The notes: generated by a model from the letters alone, not told the origin. A stretch of DNA of 64,000 nt from Paraburkholderia heleia NBRC 101817 (GCF_000739775.1 NZ_BBJH01000006.1:62001-126000), one strand, 5' to 3'. Counted from the first letter of the stretch, positions 34,601 to 42,849 are shown. Program-made: numbers and translations.

Positions 34601-37206
34601 GTTTCGACAGGCCTGCCCGCGAGCTGTGACGCAATACGCCCGTATTCGAGCCTCACCTCCTCGTCGTCCGGATGTGGAGACCATTCGATACCCACGCCGC
34701 GCAGGTAGTCGAGACACACAGCAACTGCGCGGCCGCTCTGATCGAGTGTCGTGCAGACATCTGTGTGAAGGCACGCCACGCTGGCCAGTTCGACCGTTGT
34801 CGCGGCCCGCGCTGATAACGCTGCAAGGCGTTCGTCTGCGACCCGTAACTGGCCGGTCAAGAATTCGCATGCAGCCCGGTTCAATTCCAGTAGAAAGATC
34901 AGCCCATGCCGGCGTTCCCAACAATCGTCGTCCAACAGCTGCGCACCGGCAATGAGATAGGTGAGCGCCGACGCATAGGCTGAAGACGCCCGCGCACGCT
35001 GGCCGGCGAGCAGATTGAACGCCGCCAGTTGCTCCCGCTCGTTGTCCGAAGTAATCAAGGCCGCGCCGCGATTCAATTGACCCACGATCTCGAAGATCGC
35101 ATCCTCCCGCTTTTCCGCCGGCGTCTCTTCGGCGAGCAGCCGCCCGATCCGAAGATGGGTCTCGGCTCGCGACGCCGGCGGGATCAGTGAATAGGCCGCT
35201 TCATGGACCCTGTCGTGGGCAAACCTGTAAATGCCATCCAGCCGCTCGACCAGTTCCTGACGAATCGCCTCCCACAATTCCTCATGGACCTGCGCCTGCG
35301 GAACCCCAAGAGCCGTCGATAGTGTCATGGTTGTGGCGACGTTTCCGAGACAGGCAAGCTGCTGCAACGCCTGCTGGGTCCGCCCCGGCAGGCGGCTTAG
35401 CTTGCCGATCATCAGGTCGACGACATTGTCCGTGTAACCCTTCGCATGGATGCGAGCGGAATCCCAGCACCACTGTCCCACCTCGTGGTCGAAGCGGAGT
35501 AGATCTTCGTCGGCGAGCGCGTGCAGAAACTGGATCACGAAGTACGGATTTCCAGCGGTCTTGTCCTGCACCAACTGCGCCAGTGGCGCGATCTGTTCCG
35601 GTTCGCCGCGAAGCGCCTCGGAGATCAATTGCCCGATATGCTTGCCGGAGAGCGGGGACAGCGTGATTGCATGGATCGCGACGCCCGCGTTTCTGATGGC
35701 CTCGAGCTTGCGCGTCAACGGATGCGCGGCATCCACCTCGTCGTCGCGGTAGGCGCCGATCAGCATCAGGTAGCGCAGATCAGCGTGGACCAGCAGATCC
35801 TCGAGCAGATCGAGCGTCGCCGCGTCGAGCCACTGCAAATCGTCGAGAAAGAGCGCAAGCGGATGTTCCTCCCGGGCAAATGCGCCGATGAAGCGCCGGA
35901 ACACCCGCATGAACCGGCGTTGCGCCTGTCGTGGCTCAAGTTCCAGCACCGGTGGCGGCTCTCCGATGATGAGCTTCAGTTCGGGGATGAGGTCGGCTAT
36001 GAGCCGCGCGCCGTCTTCCAGCGCGTCCAGTAACGCGTCGCGCCAGCGCGCCAGTTCCGTGTCGCGTTCACCCAGAAGTGGCCGCACCAGGCTTTGAAAT
36101 GCCTGCACCAGGGTCGCATAAGGGATGTCGCGCTTGTACTGATCAAACTTGCCGAACGCAAAGAGACCGCGCGGCGGCACGAGTACCCTGTGAAGTTCAT
36201 TGACGACCGAGGATTTGCCGATGCCGGAATAGCCGGACACAAGCACCAGTTCCGGCGCGCCGCTGGTGGCGATTCGATCAAATACAGCGATGAGGCTGTC
36301 GACCTCACGCTCCCTCCCGTACAGCTTCTCCGGTATCAGCAGCCGGTCAGGCGTGTCGTGTTCGCCTAGTGGGAAGGCGTCGACACTGCGCTGACTCCAC
36401 CAGTCGACGAGGCAATGGACCAGGTCGTGCTCAACACCGGCAGCAGTCTGATAGCGCTCTTCGGCTGTCTTGGCCAACAGCTTCATCACGATGCCGGAGA
36501 TCACGGCAGGAACGTTCTCGACCCGCGCGCTGGGCGGCACCGGCTTTCTCGCGACATGGCAGTGCACCCATTCCGCCGGGTCAGTGGCCGTGAACGGCAA
36601 CACGCCTGTCAGCATCTGGTACAGCGTAACGCCGAACGCATAGAGGTCGCTGCGCGAATCGACCGAGCGATTCATCCGGCCAGTCTGCTCGGGCGCCATG
36701 TAGGCAAGCGTGCCGGCGGTGGTCTCGGGTGGCTCGGGCGCCTGTCGCTCACGCGGCCGCCGCGAGGCGAGGCCGAATCCGGTGAGCCGCGCCTGTCCAT
36801 CGGCGCAGTTCACGAGGATATGCGTGGGCTTGAGATCCTTGTGGACGAGACCGCGCTGGTGGAGTTGACCCAGCACCGCAGCGACGCCGATGGCGAGGTG
36901 CAAAAAGAATTCTATCTCCATGGGTGCGCCGAGCAGCCGTGCGAGCGGCTCACCGCCCGGGTCCTCGAGCACCAGCATGGTACGTCCGGCTTCGCACACC
37001 ATCTCCAGCGGCAGGACTGCCCATGCGCGATCGAGTTCACCCTTAAGGCTGAACTCGTGAGCGAGCCGATCAAGGCTAGCGGGTAATGGATGTTCGGCGG
37101 CAGGCCAGGAAAGCAGCACATTGTGGCCCGCGCCCTCGCTCAGGCGCCGCCTTCGACAGAAAACGCGCTCGCCATCATCCCACAAGATCTCGAGTCTGCT
37201 ATCCAT
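31696..37206 (-). CDS. Trifunctional Ser/Thr-kinase-like / AAA ATPase / GAF-PAS histidine kinase
   Basis: The 1,836-residue cytoplasmic sensor combines a protein-kinase-like domain (about 1-280), an AAA/STAND ATPase (about 300-650; GYSGIGKSS with Lys331, Walker B LALFLDDLQWLD), a long helical TPR-like region (about 700-1280), a GAF domain (about 1300-1450), a PAS domain (about 1470-1590), and a HisKA/HATPase pair. The phospho-acceptor is His1618 in SIAHEVNQP, with DSGPGF and GLGMGLSI in the ATPase. The kinase domain has HKDLKP (His122-Asp124) but GFG at 143-145 where DFG is expected and no clear glycine loop, so it may be a pseudokinase. No receiver domain is attached. Two response regulators lie at 40106-41311. 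The ATPase may sense binding of a partner, as in STAND proteins. Confidence 0.92.
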   Translation of the reverse strand: MDSRLEILWDDGERVFCRRRRLSEGAGHNVLLSWPAAEHPLPASLDRLAHEFSLKGELDRAWAVLPLEMVCEAGRTMLVLEDPGGEPLARLLGAPMEIEFFLHLAIGVAAVLGQLHQRGLVHKDLKPTHILVNCADGQARLTGFGLASRRPRERQAPEPPETTAGTLAYMAPEQTGRMNRSVDSRSDLYAFGVTLYQMLTGVLPFTATDPAEWVHCHVARKPVPPSARVENVPAVISGIVMKLLAKTAEERYQTAAGVEHDLVHCLVDWWSQRSVDAFPLGEHDTPDRLLIPEKLYGREREVDSLIAVFDRIATSGAPELVLVSGYSGIGKSSVVNELHRVLVPPRGLFAFGKFDQYKRDIPYATLVQAFQSLVRPLLGERDTELARWRDALLDALEDGARLIADLIPELKLIIGEPPPVLELEPRQAQRRFMRVFRRFIGAFAREEHPLALFLDDLQWLDAATLDLLEDLLVHADLRYLMLIGAYRDDEVDAAHPLTRKLEAIRNAGVAIHAITLSPLSGKHIGQLISEALRGEPEQIAPLAQLVQDKTAGNPYFVIQFLHALADEDLLRFDHEVGQWCWDSARIHAKGYTDNVVDLMIGKLSRLPGRTQQALQQLACLGNVATTMTLSTALGVPQAQVHEELWEAIRQELVERLDGIYRFAHDRVHEAAYSLIPPASRAETHLRIGRLLAEETPAEKREDAIFEIVGQLNRGAALITSDNEREQLAAFNLLAGQRARASSAYASALTYLIAGAQLLDDDCWERRHGLIFLLELNRAACEFLTGQLRVADERLAALSARAATTVELASVACLHTDVCTTLDQSGRAVAVCLDYLRGVGIEWSPHPDDEEVRLEYGRIASQLAGRPVETLIDLPLMEDPASLATAEVLSKLFAPALQTDANLAALMTCKAINLSLAGGNCDASCFAYVMLSRVAGPRFGDYPFGFRFGQVGYDLVEQRGLRRFEAPTLLCFELFSVRWMKHVRTGNGLLRRAFDAASRSGDVMYGAFACTNLYSDQLFAGDPLPAVQGEAEYGLAFAEKVRFGHVIDFITTQLALIRMLRGLTPRFGYFDDAQFNEHRIERHLSSNLSLAVPACYYWIRKLQARFLAGDYAAAMDAARRAKRLLWTSSSFIEEAEYRFYGALAEAAWCAYAPAGERPYHLEAVTAHHRQLEIWARNCPENFADRAALVGAEIARLEGREVGAERLYEQAIRHAQESGFFHTEALANELASRFYASRGLEKISLVYLRDARDGYLRWRADGKVRQLEEEYPHLGTQEPAPTPTTTIATPLERLDLATVIKVSQAASGDIVLERLIDMVMRTAIEQAGAERGVLILSHGGEPRIAAQATAGGNAPQLQLCDVPVSAAMLPESVIYHVLRTRESLILDDAAAEPTFAADSYVRQQCARSILCLPLMNQTKLTGALYLENNLTARMFSRTRIAVLKLLASQAAISLENARLYRDLAEREARIRRLVDANIIGVIVWNANGDILEANDAFLRMVGYERDDFVSGRVRWRDLTPPEWRQGSERALVETVQRGRADAYEKEYIRKDGTRVPVILGLAAFEASRKEGVAFVLDLTERKRAEEEARQSERRYRDVQAELAHANRVATMGQLAASIAHEVNQPITATVAYAQAGLRWLDAQPPEVSEVRQALSHIVSDGIRAGSVINRIRELIRKAPPRKGLVDINAAIREVIELTQGEILKSGASMQTQLVNGLPFIEGDRVQLQQVVLNLIINALEAMRGVSGSVRQLDILTGRADSGCVLVTVRDSGPGFAPQSAERIFAPFYTTKPAGLGMGLSICRSIIDAHGGRLWASANLPSGAVVQFTVPTQSGVSGN

Positions 37207-37324
37207 GGACGCCGGTACCCTATCGAGGCCGTCATCGGCCGTGCGCTGTCACCCACCTGCTTCGCCTTTTGGTTGGATACCAGATTCTTCTGAATAATCC
37301 GGGCGAGGCGCGCTCGCGAAAGTA

Positions 37325-37355
37325 ATTTTCAACTCGGCAACGACGAGTTGAAAAT
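37325..37355. promoter_or_regulatory. 31-bp inverted repeat upstream of the giant kinase
   Basis: ATTTTCAACTCG and CGAGTTGAAAAT form perfect 12-bp arms around GCAACGA, 119 bases upstream of the kinase start. The AT-rich outer and GC-rich inner arms could be an operator or an RNA hairpin. No T run follows on either strand beyond the arm itself. Confidence 0.6.
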
Positions 37356-37767
37356 ATTGAAGAAGGAGTGGAGTGGATCAAGCATACACCTCGGCTACAG
37401 CGAAGAGATGCTCGCGCCATCTGCGTGGCATTGCCGAAACGGAGCCCCCGTGCAAGTGACGGGCTGAAATTGGTTATGAAGCGCCTGTTCGGTTTTCCGA
37501 CTGCACTTTGCGCGCAATGTGTCCCACCTGAGACCTGTGACGTACTGTCATTTGGTCGCGCACGCCAGAGCGTATGCCCGAAAGAAAAAGCCGCAGTCAC
37601 GAGCTATTGGGGCGATGCAACAGCCCGTCCTTACTTGAGTTGCGTACTGTGGCACGATCAGGTCTGCGCTTCGCGCTTGCCGGATACCCGGCTTTTCCGC
37701 AGCCGCCATGTTTCGCTACAACGACTTCGGCAAAGCCCTCGTGGCGAGCCTTGTGTCCGCACGCCCA

Positions 37768-37804
37768 CCACGGGGATACGCGGGCAGAACCCGCGTATCC
37801 GTGG
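37768..37804. terminator. Strong GC-rich hairpin after the small secreted gene
   Basis: GGATACGCGGG and CCCGCGTATCC pair perfectly around CAGAA, extended outward by CCAC/GTGG with two extra G on one side. It lies 38 bases beyond the stop of the minus-strand gene at 37842. There is no U tract, so intrinsic termination is not certain; it may instead protect the transcript's 3' end. Confidence 0.45.
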
Positions 37805-37841
37805 TTGGAGATGCAGCACGCGGTGCTAGCCGATGGCACCC

Positions 37842-38066
37842 TCAGCTGCCGAAAAACACATTGCAGAAACTCACCGGTCCGACACACGTATTGGCGTCGC
37901 GAGCTTTCGTAGCCGGACGCTGCGGAGCCTGTTCGGTCGTCGCTCGGGTCGCATTCACCTGAGCCAGGTGTTGGGCGTCCGCATGCGCGGGCGCGGCAGA
38001 TTCTGCGTGCACAGCAAAGCTAGCCGACAGCGAACACGCAAGAAGAACAGCAGGAAGCAATTTCAT
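37842..38066 (-). CDS. Small exported Cys-pair protein
   Basis: The 74-residue protein has a signal peptide (MKLLPAVLLACSLSASFAVHA, cleavage near residues 21-22). A mature part of about 50 Ala-rich residues ends CVGPVSFCNVFFGS, with two Cys six residues apart that could form a disulfide or bind a metal in the periplasm. ATG 38066 follows GAGAGATT. Tandem small dyads lie about 85-120 bases upstream. I do not recognise a named family; the ending FCNVFFGS seems conserved-looking and may be the functional part. Confidence 0.65.
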   Translation of the reverse strand: MKLLPAVLLACSLSASFAVHAESAAPAHADAQHLAQVNATRATTEQAPQRPATKARDANTCVGPVSFCNVFFGS

Positions 38067-38763
38067 TTCAATCTCTCTAGGAAGGTGATGGAGGCCACGC
38101 CCCCGGGGAAACAGCCTGGCTAGATTAATCACTTGCAGCAAATAAGAGAATCCCGCAGTCTCGGGAATAATCCTCCCATTAAGTGGGAACATCTGTCGGT
38201 CGGCTCACGGCCTGGGATTTTGATCTTCTGGTACAGCATGCGTGGTCGTTCACAGCAGGCAAACACGACTCAGATCCACGGTGCGACGATAAACATTCCT
38301 GTTGAGCCACGGAACGAAGGTGTATTCGTCATAGGCAGTAATGCCTATGAATATCCAGTTATGCAATACGTGAGACATAGCCACCTCTTCGAGGCAAGCG
38401 CGCCATTGTGATCCACTGACACATTCGATCGACGGGGATATCGCTATCGAAAAGGACTACTTGAATCGTATCGGCAATCCAGGTGCGACGGCGAGCCCGC
38501 GCCCACCGCAGATCAAAATCAACGCTCCACGAGCAGGGCCTGCTTCGCAGTGCGTTGAAACGACCGCGCTCGTGACGTGACCAGGGGGCGTTGAAGCCGC
38601 CGAACACCGTTGTGCGAACGGTTGCCTCGATTCCGAGGAGCGTTCGTGGCTACTCATACGACCGTTTATCCGGAGATCCTGGGTACACTCGCTTCTCCCC
38701 GTCTATCTGACCTCGAACTCCCTTCGCAAATGCGGCGCGAATTGACGGGGTATGAATTCCCCG
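38067..38763. other. Gene-free region, nothing recognised beyond two small dyads
   Basis: About 700 bases have no supported coding sequence. Base use is less regular than in the flanking genes. The only structure seen is the pair of dyads at 38151-38188. Confidence 0.35.
38151..38188. promoter_or_regulatory. Two tandem dyads upstream of the small secreted gene
   Basis: TCCCG-CAGTCT-CGGGA (38151-38166) and TCCCA-TTAAG-TGGGA (38174-38188) are perfect 5-bp dyads, centre to centre 22-23 bp apart, i.e. about two helix turns. They lie 85-122 bases upstream of the gene at 37842-38066 and could bind two dimers of one regulator. Confidence 0.45.
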
Positions 38764-39738
38764 TCATGTCATCATTGCGAGGCCTTCGCTTCGCTTGATC
38801 CGTTGCGGAACGCGTATCACGTTGTCGGCATCCTCCCTCGCCGGCGTACGAAAGAACTCGGTGCAGAAGTCGACGAACGTCCTGAGCCGCGCGGGAATCA
38901 ACTCCCGGTGAGAGTAGAAGAGGCATATTTCAACGGGACCATCCGATGAGGTGCACTCCGGCAGGATGTGCACGAGATCTCCCTTCTCGATATCTTCACG
39001 AACCATGGTCTCAGGTACCATGGCAATGCCTGTCCCGTTGAGCGCCGCTGCGCGCAGCAGCACCTCGTTACCTTCCATCGACGACTCGGGCGAAACGCAC
39101 ACCGTTCGGCCGTACTCGTGCAGATCGATGAAATCCGCACTCCTCTTCCTCGTCTCAGGATCGAGCAGCAGAAAGTGATTGGCGAGCTTCGAAGCAGACT
39201 CTGGCACGCCGTATTGTCCGAGATACGCGGGTGATGCAACGAGAATGCGCCGCGACCTCGACAGCGTTCGGCGTATCACGGTGGACTGCTCGACGAGTTG
39301 AGGCGGAAGCATGGCAATATCAAAGCGGCCTTCGAACAGATTCGTCGCGTGGTCCTGAACAGAAACCACCAGACTCACTTGGGGGGCGATCGCGCGATAG
39401 CGCCGCACCAACCGCGAAAACGTTTCACCCATCAACATGGGGTGCACGACAAGCCGCAGCCTTCCGCCATTGCCCTCGTGCTCCAGTAAAATACGACGGT
39501 TAGCCTCGTCGAGTTCTTCAAGCAAACGGCAACAGATCAGGTAGTACGACTGCGCCGCTTCTGTCAAGGAGACGGACCTCGTCGTTCTGAGCAAGACTCG
39601 GGTCTGTACGCATGCTTCGAGCTTGGCGATCGCTTTCGATACGGAGCCGGTAGTCACATTCAAGGATTCGGCGGCCTTGCTGAAACTCTGATACCGCGCG
39701 GCCGCGACGAATGCTCGTAACATGTAAAGCTGATCCAT
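38764..39738 (-). CDS. LysR-family transcriptional regulator
   Basis: The 324-residue protein starts MDQLYMLRAFVAAARYQSFS and has the helix-turn-helix AAESLNVTTGSVSKAIAKLE (about 20-40). A CrgA-like effector domain follows (GRFDIAMLPPQL, ILVASPAYLGQYG). ATG 39738 follows GAGG with normal spacing; the frame stays open another 102 codons upstream, but that part does not look coding. No gene diverges next to it; an IS66 relic lies upstream, so the original target may have been lost. Confidence 0.88.
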   Translation of the reverse strand: MDQLYMLRAFVAAARYQSFSKAAESLNVTTGSVSKAIAKLEACVQTRVLLRTTRSVSLTEAAQSYYLICCRLLEELDEANRRILLEHEGNGGRLRLVVHPMLMGETFSRLVRRYRAIAPQVSLVVSVQDHATNLFEGRFDIAMLPPQLVEQSTVIRRTLSRSRRILVASPAYLGQYGVPESASKLANHFLLLDPETRKRSADFIDLHEYGRTVCVSPESSMEGNEVLLRAAALNGTGIAMVPETMVREDIEKGDLVHILPECTSSDGPVEICLFYSHRELIPARLRTFVDFCTEFFRTPAREDADNVIRVPQRIKRSEGLAMMT

Positions 39739-39927
39739 CGCGCACCTCGCAAGTGTTTTGCCCTTTGGCCGACAATCCAAGCGTAGGCGTGTTCGCGGTG
39801 CGATGGTATCGTCCAATATGGTGAATGCGTCATGCAAGCGCATGCACCTGTAATACAGTCGGATGGTTTGAGCCTGCTTCCGGCATAGCGGCATCTTCGC
39901 GGAGGCTACCCCCCAAGTGGGTCGCAG

Positions 39928-40074
39928 ATGAGCCTGATTCGCCCGGCACGACTCAATGGGCGCGACCCGCACCCGTATCTCAAGGACATCCTCACGCGTC
40001 TGCCCACGCAAAGGGCCAGCGGCATCCCCGCGTTGTTGCCGCATCGGCGGCGGCCGAAACCCACCATCGCCTAA
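39928..40074 (+). pseudogene. C-terminal relic of an IS66-family transposase (TnpC)
   Basis: A 48-codon frame encodes MSLIRPARLNGRDPHPYLKD followed by ILTRLPTQRASGIPALLPHR and a short basic end. This matches the last 40-50 residues of IS66 TnpC transposases (SLI.SAKLNG.DP..YL.DVL.RLP). The remainder of the roughly 500-residue protein and both insertion ends are missing. It marks an old insertion between the LysR gene and the response regulators. Confidence 0.75.
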
Positions 40075-40105
40075 CCGCGCCCGTCAATACGGGATTGCTG
40101 GCCAC

Positions 40106-40495
40106 TTACAGCAATTCGCTAACCAGTGCGAGGAGTCGAGCATCGTCCACGGGCTTTGAAAAGAAGCCAGCGGCGCCGTAAGCTCTGGCGCGCTCGTAAA
40201 TTTCCTGCGTCGCGTGGGCCGTAATGAAAATGACGGGGATTGGCCGCTTCCACTGCTTGATCGATTCCAGCAGCGCAAAGCCGTCCATGCCCGGCATCTG
40301 TATATCGGCAACGACGAGATTCAGTTTCGATCGATGCACATCGCCCAGAAGATGGTCGGCGGACGGGTACGCAATGACGTTCCAGCTTGCCGAACGAAGT
40401 GAACTGGACAGCGCCATCCGGACCGACTCGTCGTCGTCCACCATGGCGATCGTTGCGGGCGAACGCGCTGGTTTTATGTGAGGTCTGATGGCCAT
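40106..40495 (-). CDS. Stand-alone response-regulator receiver protein
   Basis: The 129-residue protein is a single CheY-like receiver. Acidic pocket Asp20-Asp22 (VDDDES), phospho-acceptor Asp64 in VVADIQMPGMDG, switch Thr in FITAHA and Lys in FFSKPVDD. It has no output domain, so it passes phosphate or binds a partner. It lies downstream of the FixJ-like gene on the same strand and a few kb upstream of the orphan hybrid sensor at 31696. It could be part of the same pathway. Confidence 0.92.
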   Translation of the reverse strand: MAIRPHIKPARSPATIAMVDDDESVRMALSSSLRSASWNVIAYPSADHLLGDVHRSKLNLVVADIQMPGMDGFALLESIKQWKRPIPVIFITAHATQEIYERARAYGAAGFFSKPVDDARLLALVSELL

Positions 40496-40651
40496 CGAAA
40501 TGACGCAGAAAGGTAGAGTTCTCCTGCAAAATACAGGCCCGCTGAACGCGCAGCAATAACACCTTGGGATAATTCTCGCGACAGTTCGTATTAACAGGGG
40601 CAGATCTACTCGCTGACGAAGGCGGCCGTTGCGCAGCGCATGCGAAAGCGC

Positions 40652-41311
40652 CTATCTGGCGCTGCGCGGCGCCGGCTGCACCTGCTGCAACTTCTTGATC
40701 AGTTCGGCCACGGACCGCGCATTGAGCTTGTGCATGGCTTGCGCCCGATGGATCTTGACCGTCACTTCGCTCAGGCACAGGAGGTCGGCAATCTGCTTGT
40801 TCAACAGACCTTCCGCCACCATGCCGATCACTTCCCGCTCGCGCGCCGTTAGTGAATCATACGATTGACGGACGCCCGCAACGAGCCTCGCCTGACGCCT
40901 CAGTTCCCCATCCCGCTTCAGCGCCGCAGCGATTGTATCGAGCAGATCCTGATCCTTGAATGGCTTCGTCATGAAATCGAAGGCACCCGCTTTCATTGCC
41001 TTGACGGTCATGCCTATGTCGCCATGTCCCGTTAGAAAAATGATTGGAAATCGAATGCTTTCCTTAAAGGCTTCCTGCTGAAGCGTGAGACCGCTTTCGC
41101 CGCGTAATCGAATGTCCAGAATCAGACAGCTCGGCACGTCCGGCATCTTCTCGGCGAGAAAGTCGTCAGCGGATTCGAACGCCCGAACTTCGATGCCCAC
41201 TGACATGAGCAAGCTGGTTAGCGCGCCTCGAATCGACTCGTCGTCATCAATCACGTACACGAGCGAGTCCGGTAGTTCTTCACTTCGCGTCTCAACGCTC
41301 TCGTGTTTCAT
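40652..41311 (-). CDS. FixJ/NarL-type response regulator
   Basis: The 219-residue protein has an N-terminal receiver (VIDDDES, phospho-acceptor Asp66 in LILDIRLRGESG, FLTGHGD, MTKPFKD) and a C-terminal LuxR-type helix-turn-helix (LTAREREVIGMVAEGLLNKQ, SEVTVKIHRAQAMHKL). ATG 41311 was selected because the receiver begins soon after; the frame upstream is not protein-like. The cognate sensor may be the histidine kinase at 31696-37206, since members of that trifunctional family are often found with FixJ-type regulators. This pairing is an inference. Confidence 0.93.
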   Translation of the reverse strand: MKHESVETRSEELPDSLVYVIDDDESIRGALTSLLMSVGIEVRAFESADDFLAEKMPDVPSCLILDIRLRGESGLTLQQEAFKESIRFPIIFLTGHGDIGMTVKAMKAGAFDFMTKPFKDQDLLDTIAAALKRDGELRRQARLVAGVRQSYDSLTAREREVIGMVAEGLLNKQIADLLCLSEVTVKIHRAQAMHKLNARSVAELIKKLQQVQPAPRSAR

Positions 41312-41628
41312 CGCTCGATCTTCGAAGTTCGTGACGGCGAAAAAGTGCCGATGCTTATGACATGGTAAGCAATAGCAAGACTTATCGCTACCGATTGCGC
41401 GCGGCATTCCTGTGAAGCAGGCGCCCACTTAATTCACGTTCTCCAGCCCGGCTCCTTGCGTGCATCACGCCTGGGCACTACACGAGTCATACGTGCGTAT
41501 GAAGGACCACATGCTGGCGAGCCGCAGCTTCAGCCACTGGGAGAATGGCCAGTTCAATGCCGCACGCTTAACCTGTCTTCAACCGGGCCTTCGCGCTATC
41601 GGATCATGGTTCATGCAGGGTGTGCAAG
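41312..41628. other. Divergent promoter region, nothing else recognised
   Basis: These 317 bases separate the FixJ-like gene (minus) from the GlxA-like gene (plus). No dyad stronger than chance and no coding frame were found. Confidence 0.35.
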
Positions 41629-42675
41629 ATGAAAGTCGCTATTGTCGTGCTTGATGGTGTGCGGGCCATGGATATTGCCGGCCTGCTCGACGTACTCTCC
41701 GAAGCGAACCGTTTGCTCGGCAAAACTCGCCAGTATCACGCGCCCCTCATTGGAGAGCACGCAGGCGGCGTTGTCTGTTCGAACACGATGCAGCTTTGCG
41801 TGCCGTGGGTCTATGCAGACTTTTGTGCAAACGTCGATGTTCTGCTGGTGACAAGCGGCGCCTGCGCCACGAACGTGTGCCCGAAACAAGACTTTCTGGA
41901 CTGGTTGCGCCACCGCGCTCTCGACTCGAAGCGATACGGCTGCGTTTCCAACGGCGCCTACCTGCTTGGTCTCGCGGGTCTGCTCGACGGAAAAGAGGTT
42001 GCCACACGATGGACCGACGCAAGCCAGTTGGCAAGTGAATTCCCGCGCGCCCGGATACGTCACGACCAACCCTTGATACAAGATGAGCGGCTGATTTCAT
42101 CTGCCGGTGCAACCGCCGGCCTCGATCTTGCCCTCTCCCTCGTCGCTCAAGACTGGGGCAAGCAGCTCGCCGATCAGGTGGCAAGACGTCTTGGCGTCAA
42201 CCTGCCGAGCGAGCGATACCAACGAAGTCCTTACGTCGCTACGCTAACGGATGAAAGCTCGATCATCGGAAAAGTACAGCGTTATATCGATGATCACCTG
42301 TCCGAGGTGCTTTCGATAGAGCAACTCGCCGACGCTGTCTATGTGAGCCGGCGGACCTTATCGCGGATCTTTGGGAAGTATCTCCACATGACACCTTCCG
42401 CGTTCGTGGACCACGTCCGCGTCGATGCTGCGAAAAGGCTCCTGGAGGAACGAAACATCCCGATGAAGACCATAGCGTTCAACTGTGGCTTTCATAACGC
42501 CACGCACATGCGCATGGTGTTTCAACGGCGCCTCGACCTAACCCCGCGGCAATACCGGCAACAGTCCCACGCGACCGGAGACGCGGGGCCTGCCCATTCA
42601 CCACTCAGCCCGCCCGCGTTGGCGCAGGGCATTCACACCAATGATTCGTGCGCGGAGATCGAAGCCACGGCTTGA
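41629..42675 (+). CDS. GlxA-family AraC regulator with DJ-1/PfpI-like sensor domain
   Basis: The 348-residue protein has a DJ-1/PfpI-like domain (about 1-175; VAIVVLDGVRAMDIAGLLDV) and two AraC helix-turn-helix motifs (about 215-310; LSIEQLADAVYVSRRTLSRI, IPMKTIAFNCGFHNATHMRM). In the sensor domain the usual nucleophile-elbow Cys-x-G is VSNGAYLLGLAGLLDG, so the Cys is replaced, consistent with ligand binding rather than catalysis. ATG 41629 has CAGGG eight bases upstream. Downstream lies only a fragment of a short-chain dehydrogenase gene, which may have been its target. Confidence 0.9.
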   Translation: MKVAIVVLDGVRAMDIAGLLDVLSEANRLLGKTRQYHAPLIGEHAGGVVCSNTMQLCVPWVYADFCANVDVLLVTSGACATNVCPKQDFLDWLRHRALDSKRYGCVSNGAYLLGLAGLLDGKEVATRWTDASQLASEFPRARIRHDQPLIQDERLISSAGATAGLDLALSLVAQDWGKQLADQVARRLGVNLPSERYQRSPYVATLTDESSIIGKVQRYIDDHLSEVLSIEQLADAVYVSRRTLSRIFGKYLHMTPSAFVDHVRVDAAKRLLEERNIPMKTIAFNCGFHNATHMRMVFQRRLDLTPRQYRQQSHATGDAGPAHSPLSPPALAQGIHTNDSCAEIEATA

Positions 42676-42786
42676 GAGACCACTGGGCGCCGGCCGACAT
42701 CCCGCCGCCATTTGTTCTTGCGACGCAAGACTCTTAGTCTATGGTGTATGTTCAAATTCGCAACGGATTGCAGAGCCCTTCACGCC

Positions 42787-42849
42787 TCCGCACCGTTCGT
42801 GACGGGCGAGATCCTGCATGTGGACGGCGGCCAGAGCGCCGGTCATTAA
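42787..42849 (+). pseudogene. C-terminal fragment of a short-chain dehydrogenase/reductase
   Basis: The frame SAPFVTGEILHVDGGQSAGH followed by TAA is the standard SDR C-terminus (s.fiTGe.l.vDGG.saGh). No Rossmann or YxxxK part precedes it. The rest of the gap 42676-43004 holds nothing recognised. The fragment indicates a deletion between glxA-like and the NTF2-like gene. Confidence 0.75.

Larger units (their letters stand above)
37207..37841. other. Gene-free region upstream of the giant kinase
   Basis: No supported gene was found in 635 bases. It holds the kinase promoter region, a 12-bp-arm dyad (37325-37355) and a strong hairpin (37768-37804). Nothing else was recognised. Confidence 0.4.

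Noticed and set aside
37368..37829. 153-codon plus-strand frame in the kinase upstream gap
   Set aside because: Several overlapping frames of similar length exist here, none with family-like sequence; it also runs through the strong hairpin.
38133..38411. 92-codon plus-strand frame in the 38 kb gap
   Set aside because: No ribosome site, no recognisable motif, and it overlaps the dyads and promoter region of the small secreted gene; codon use is not like the neighbours.
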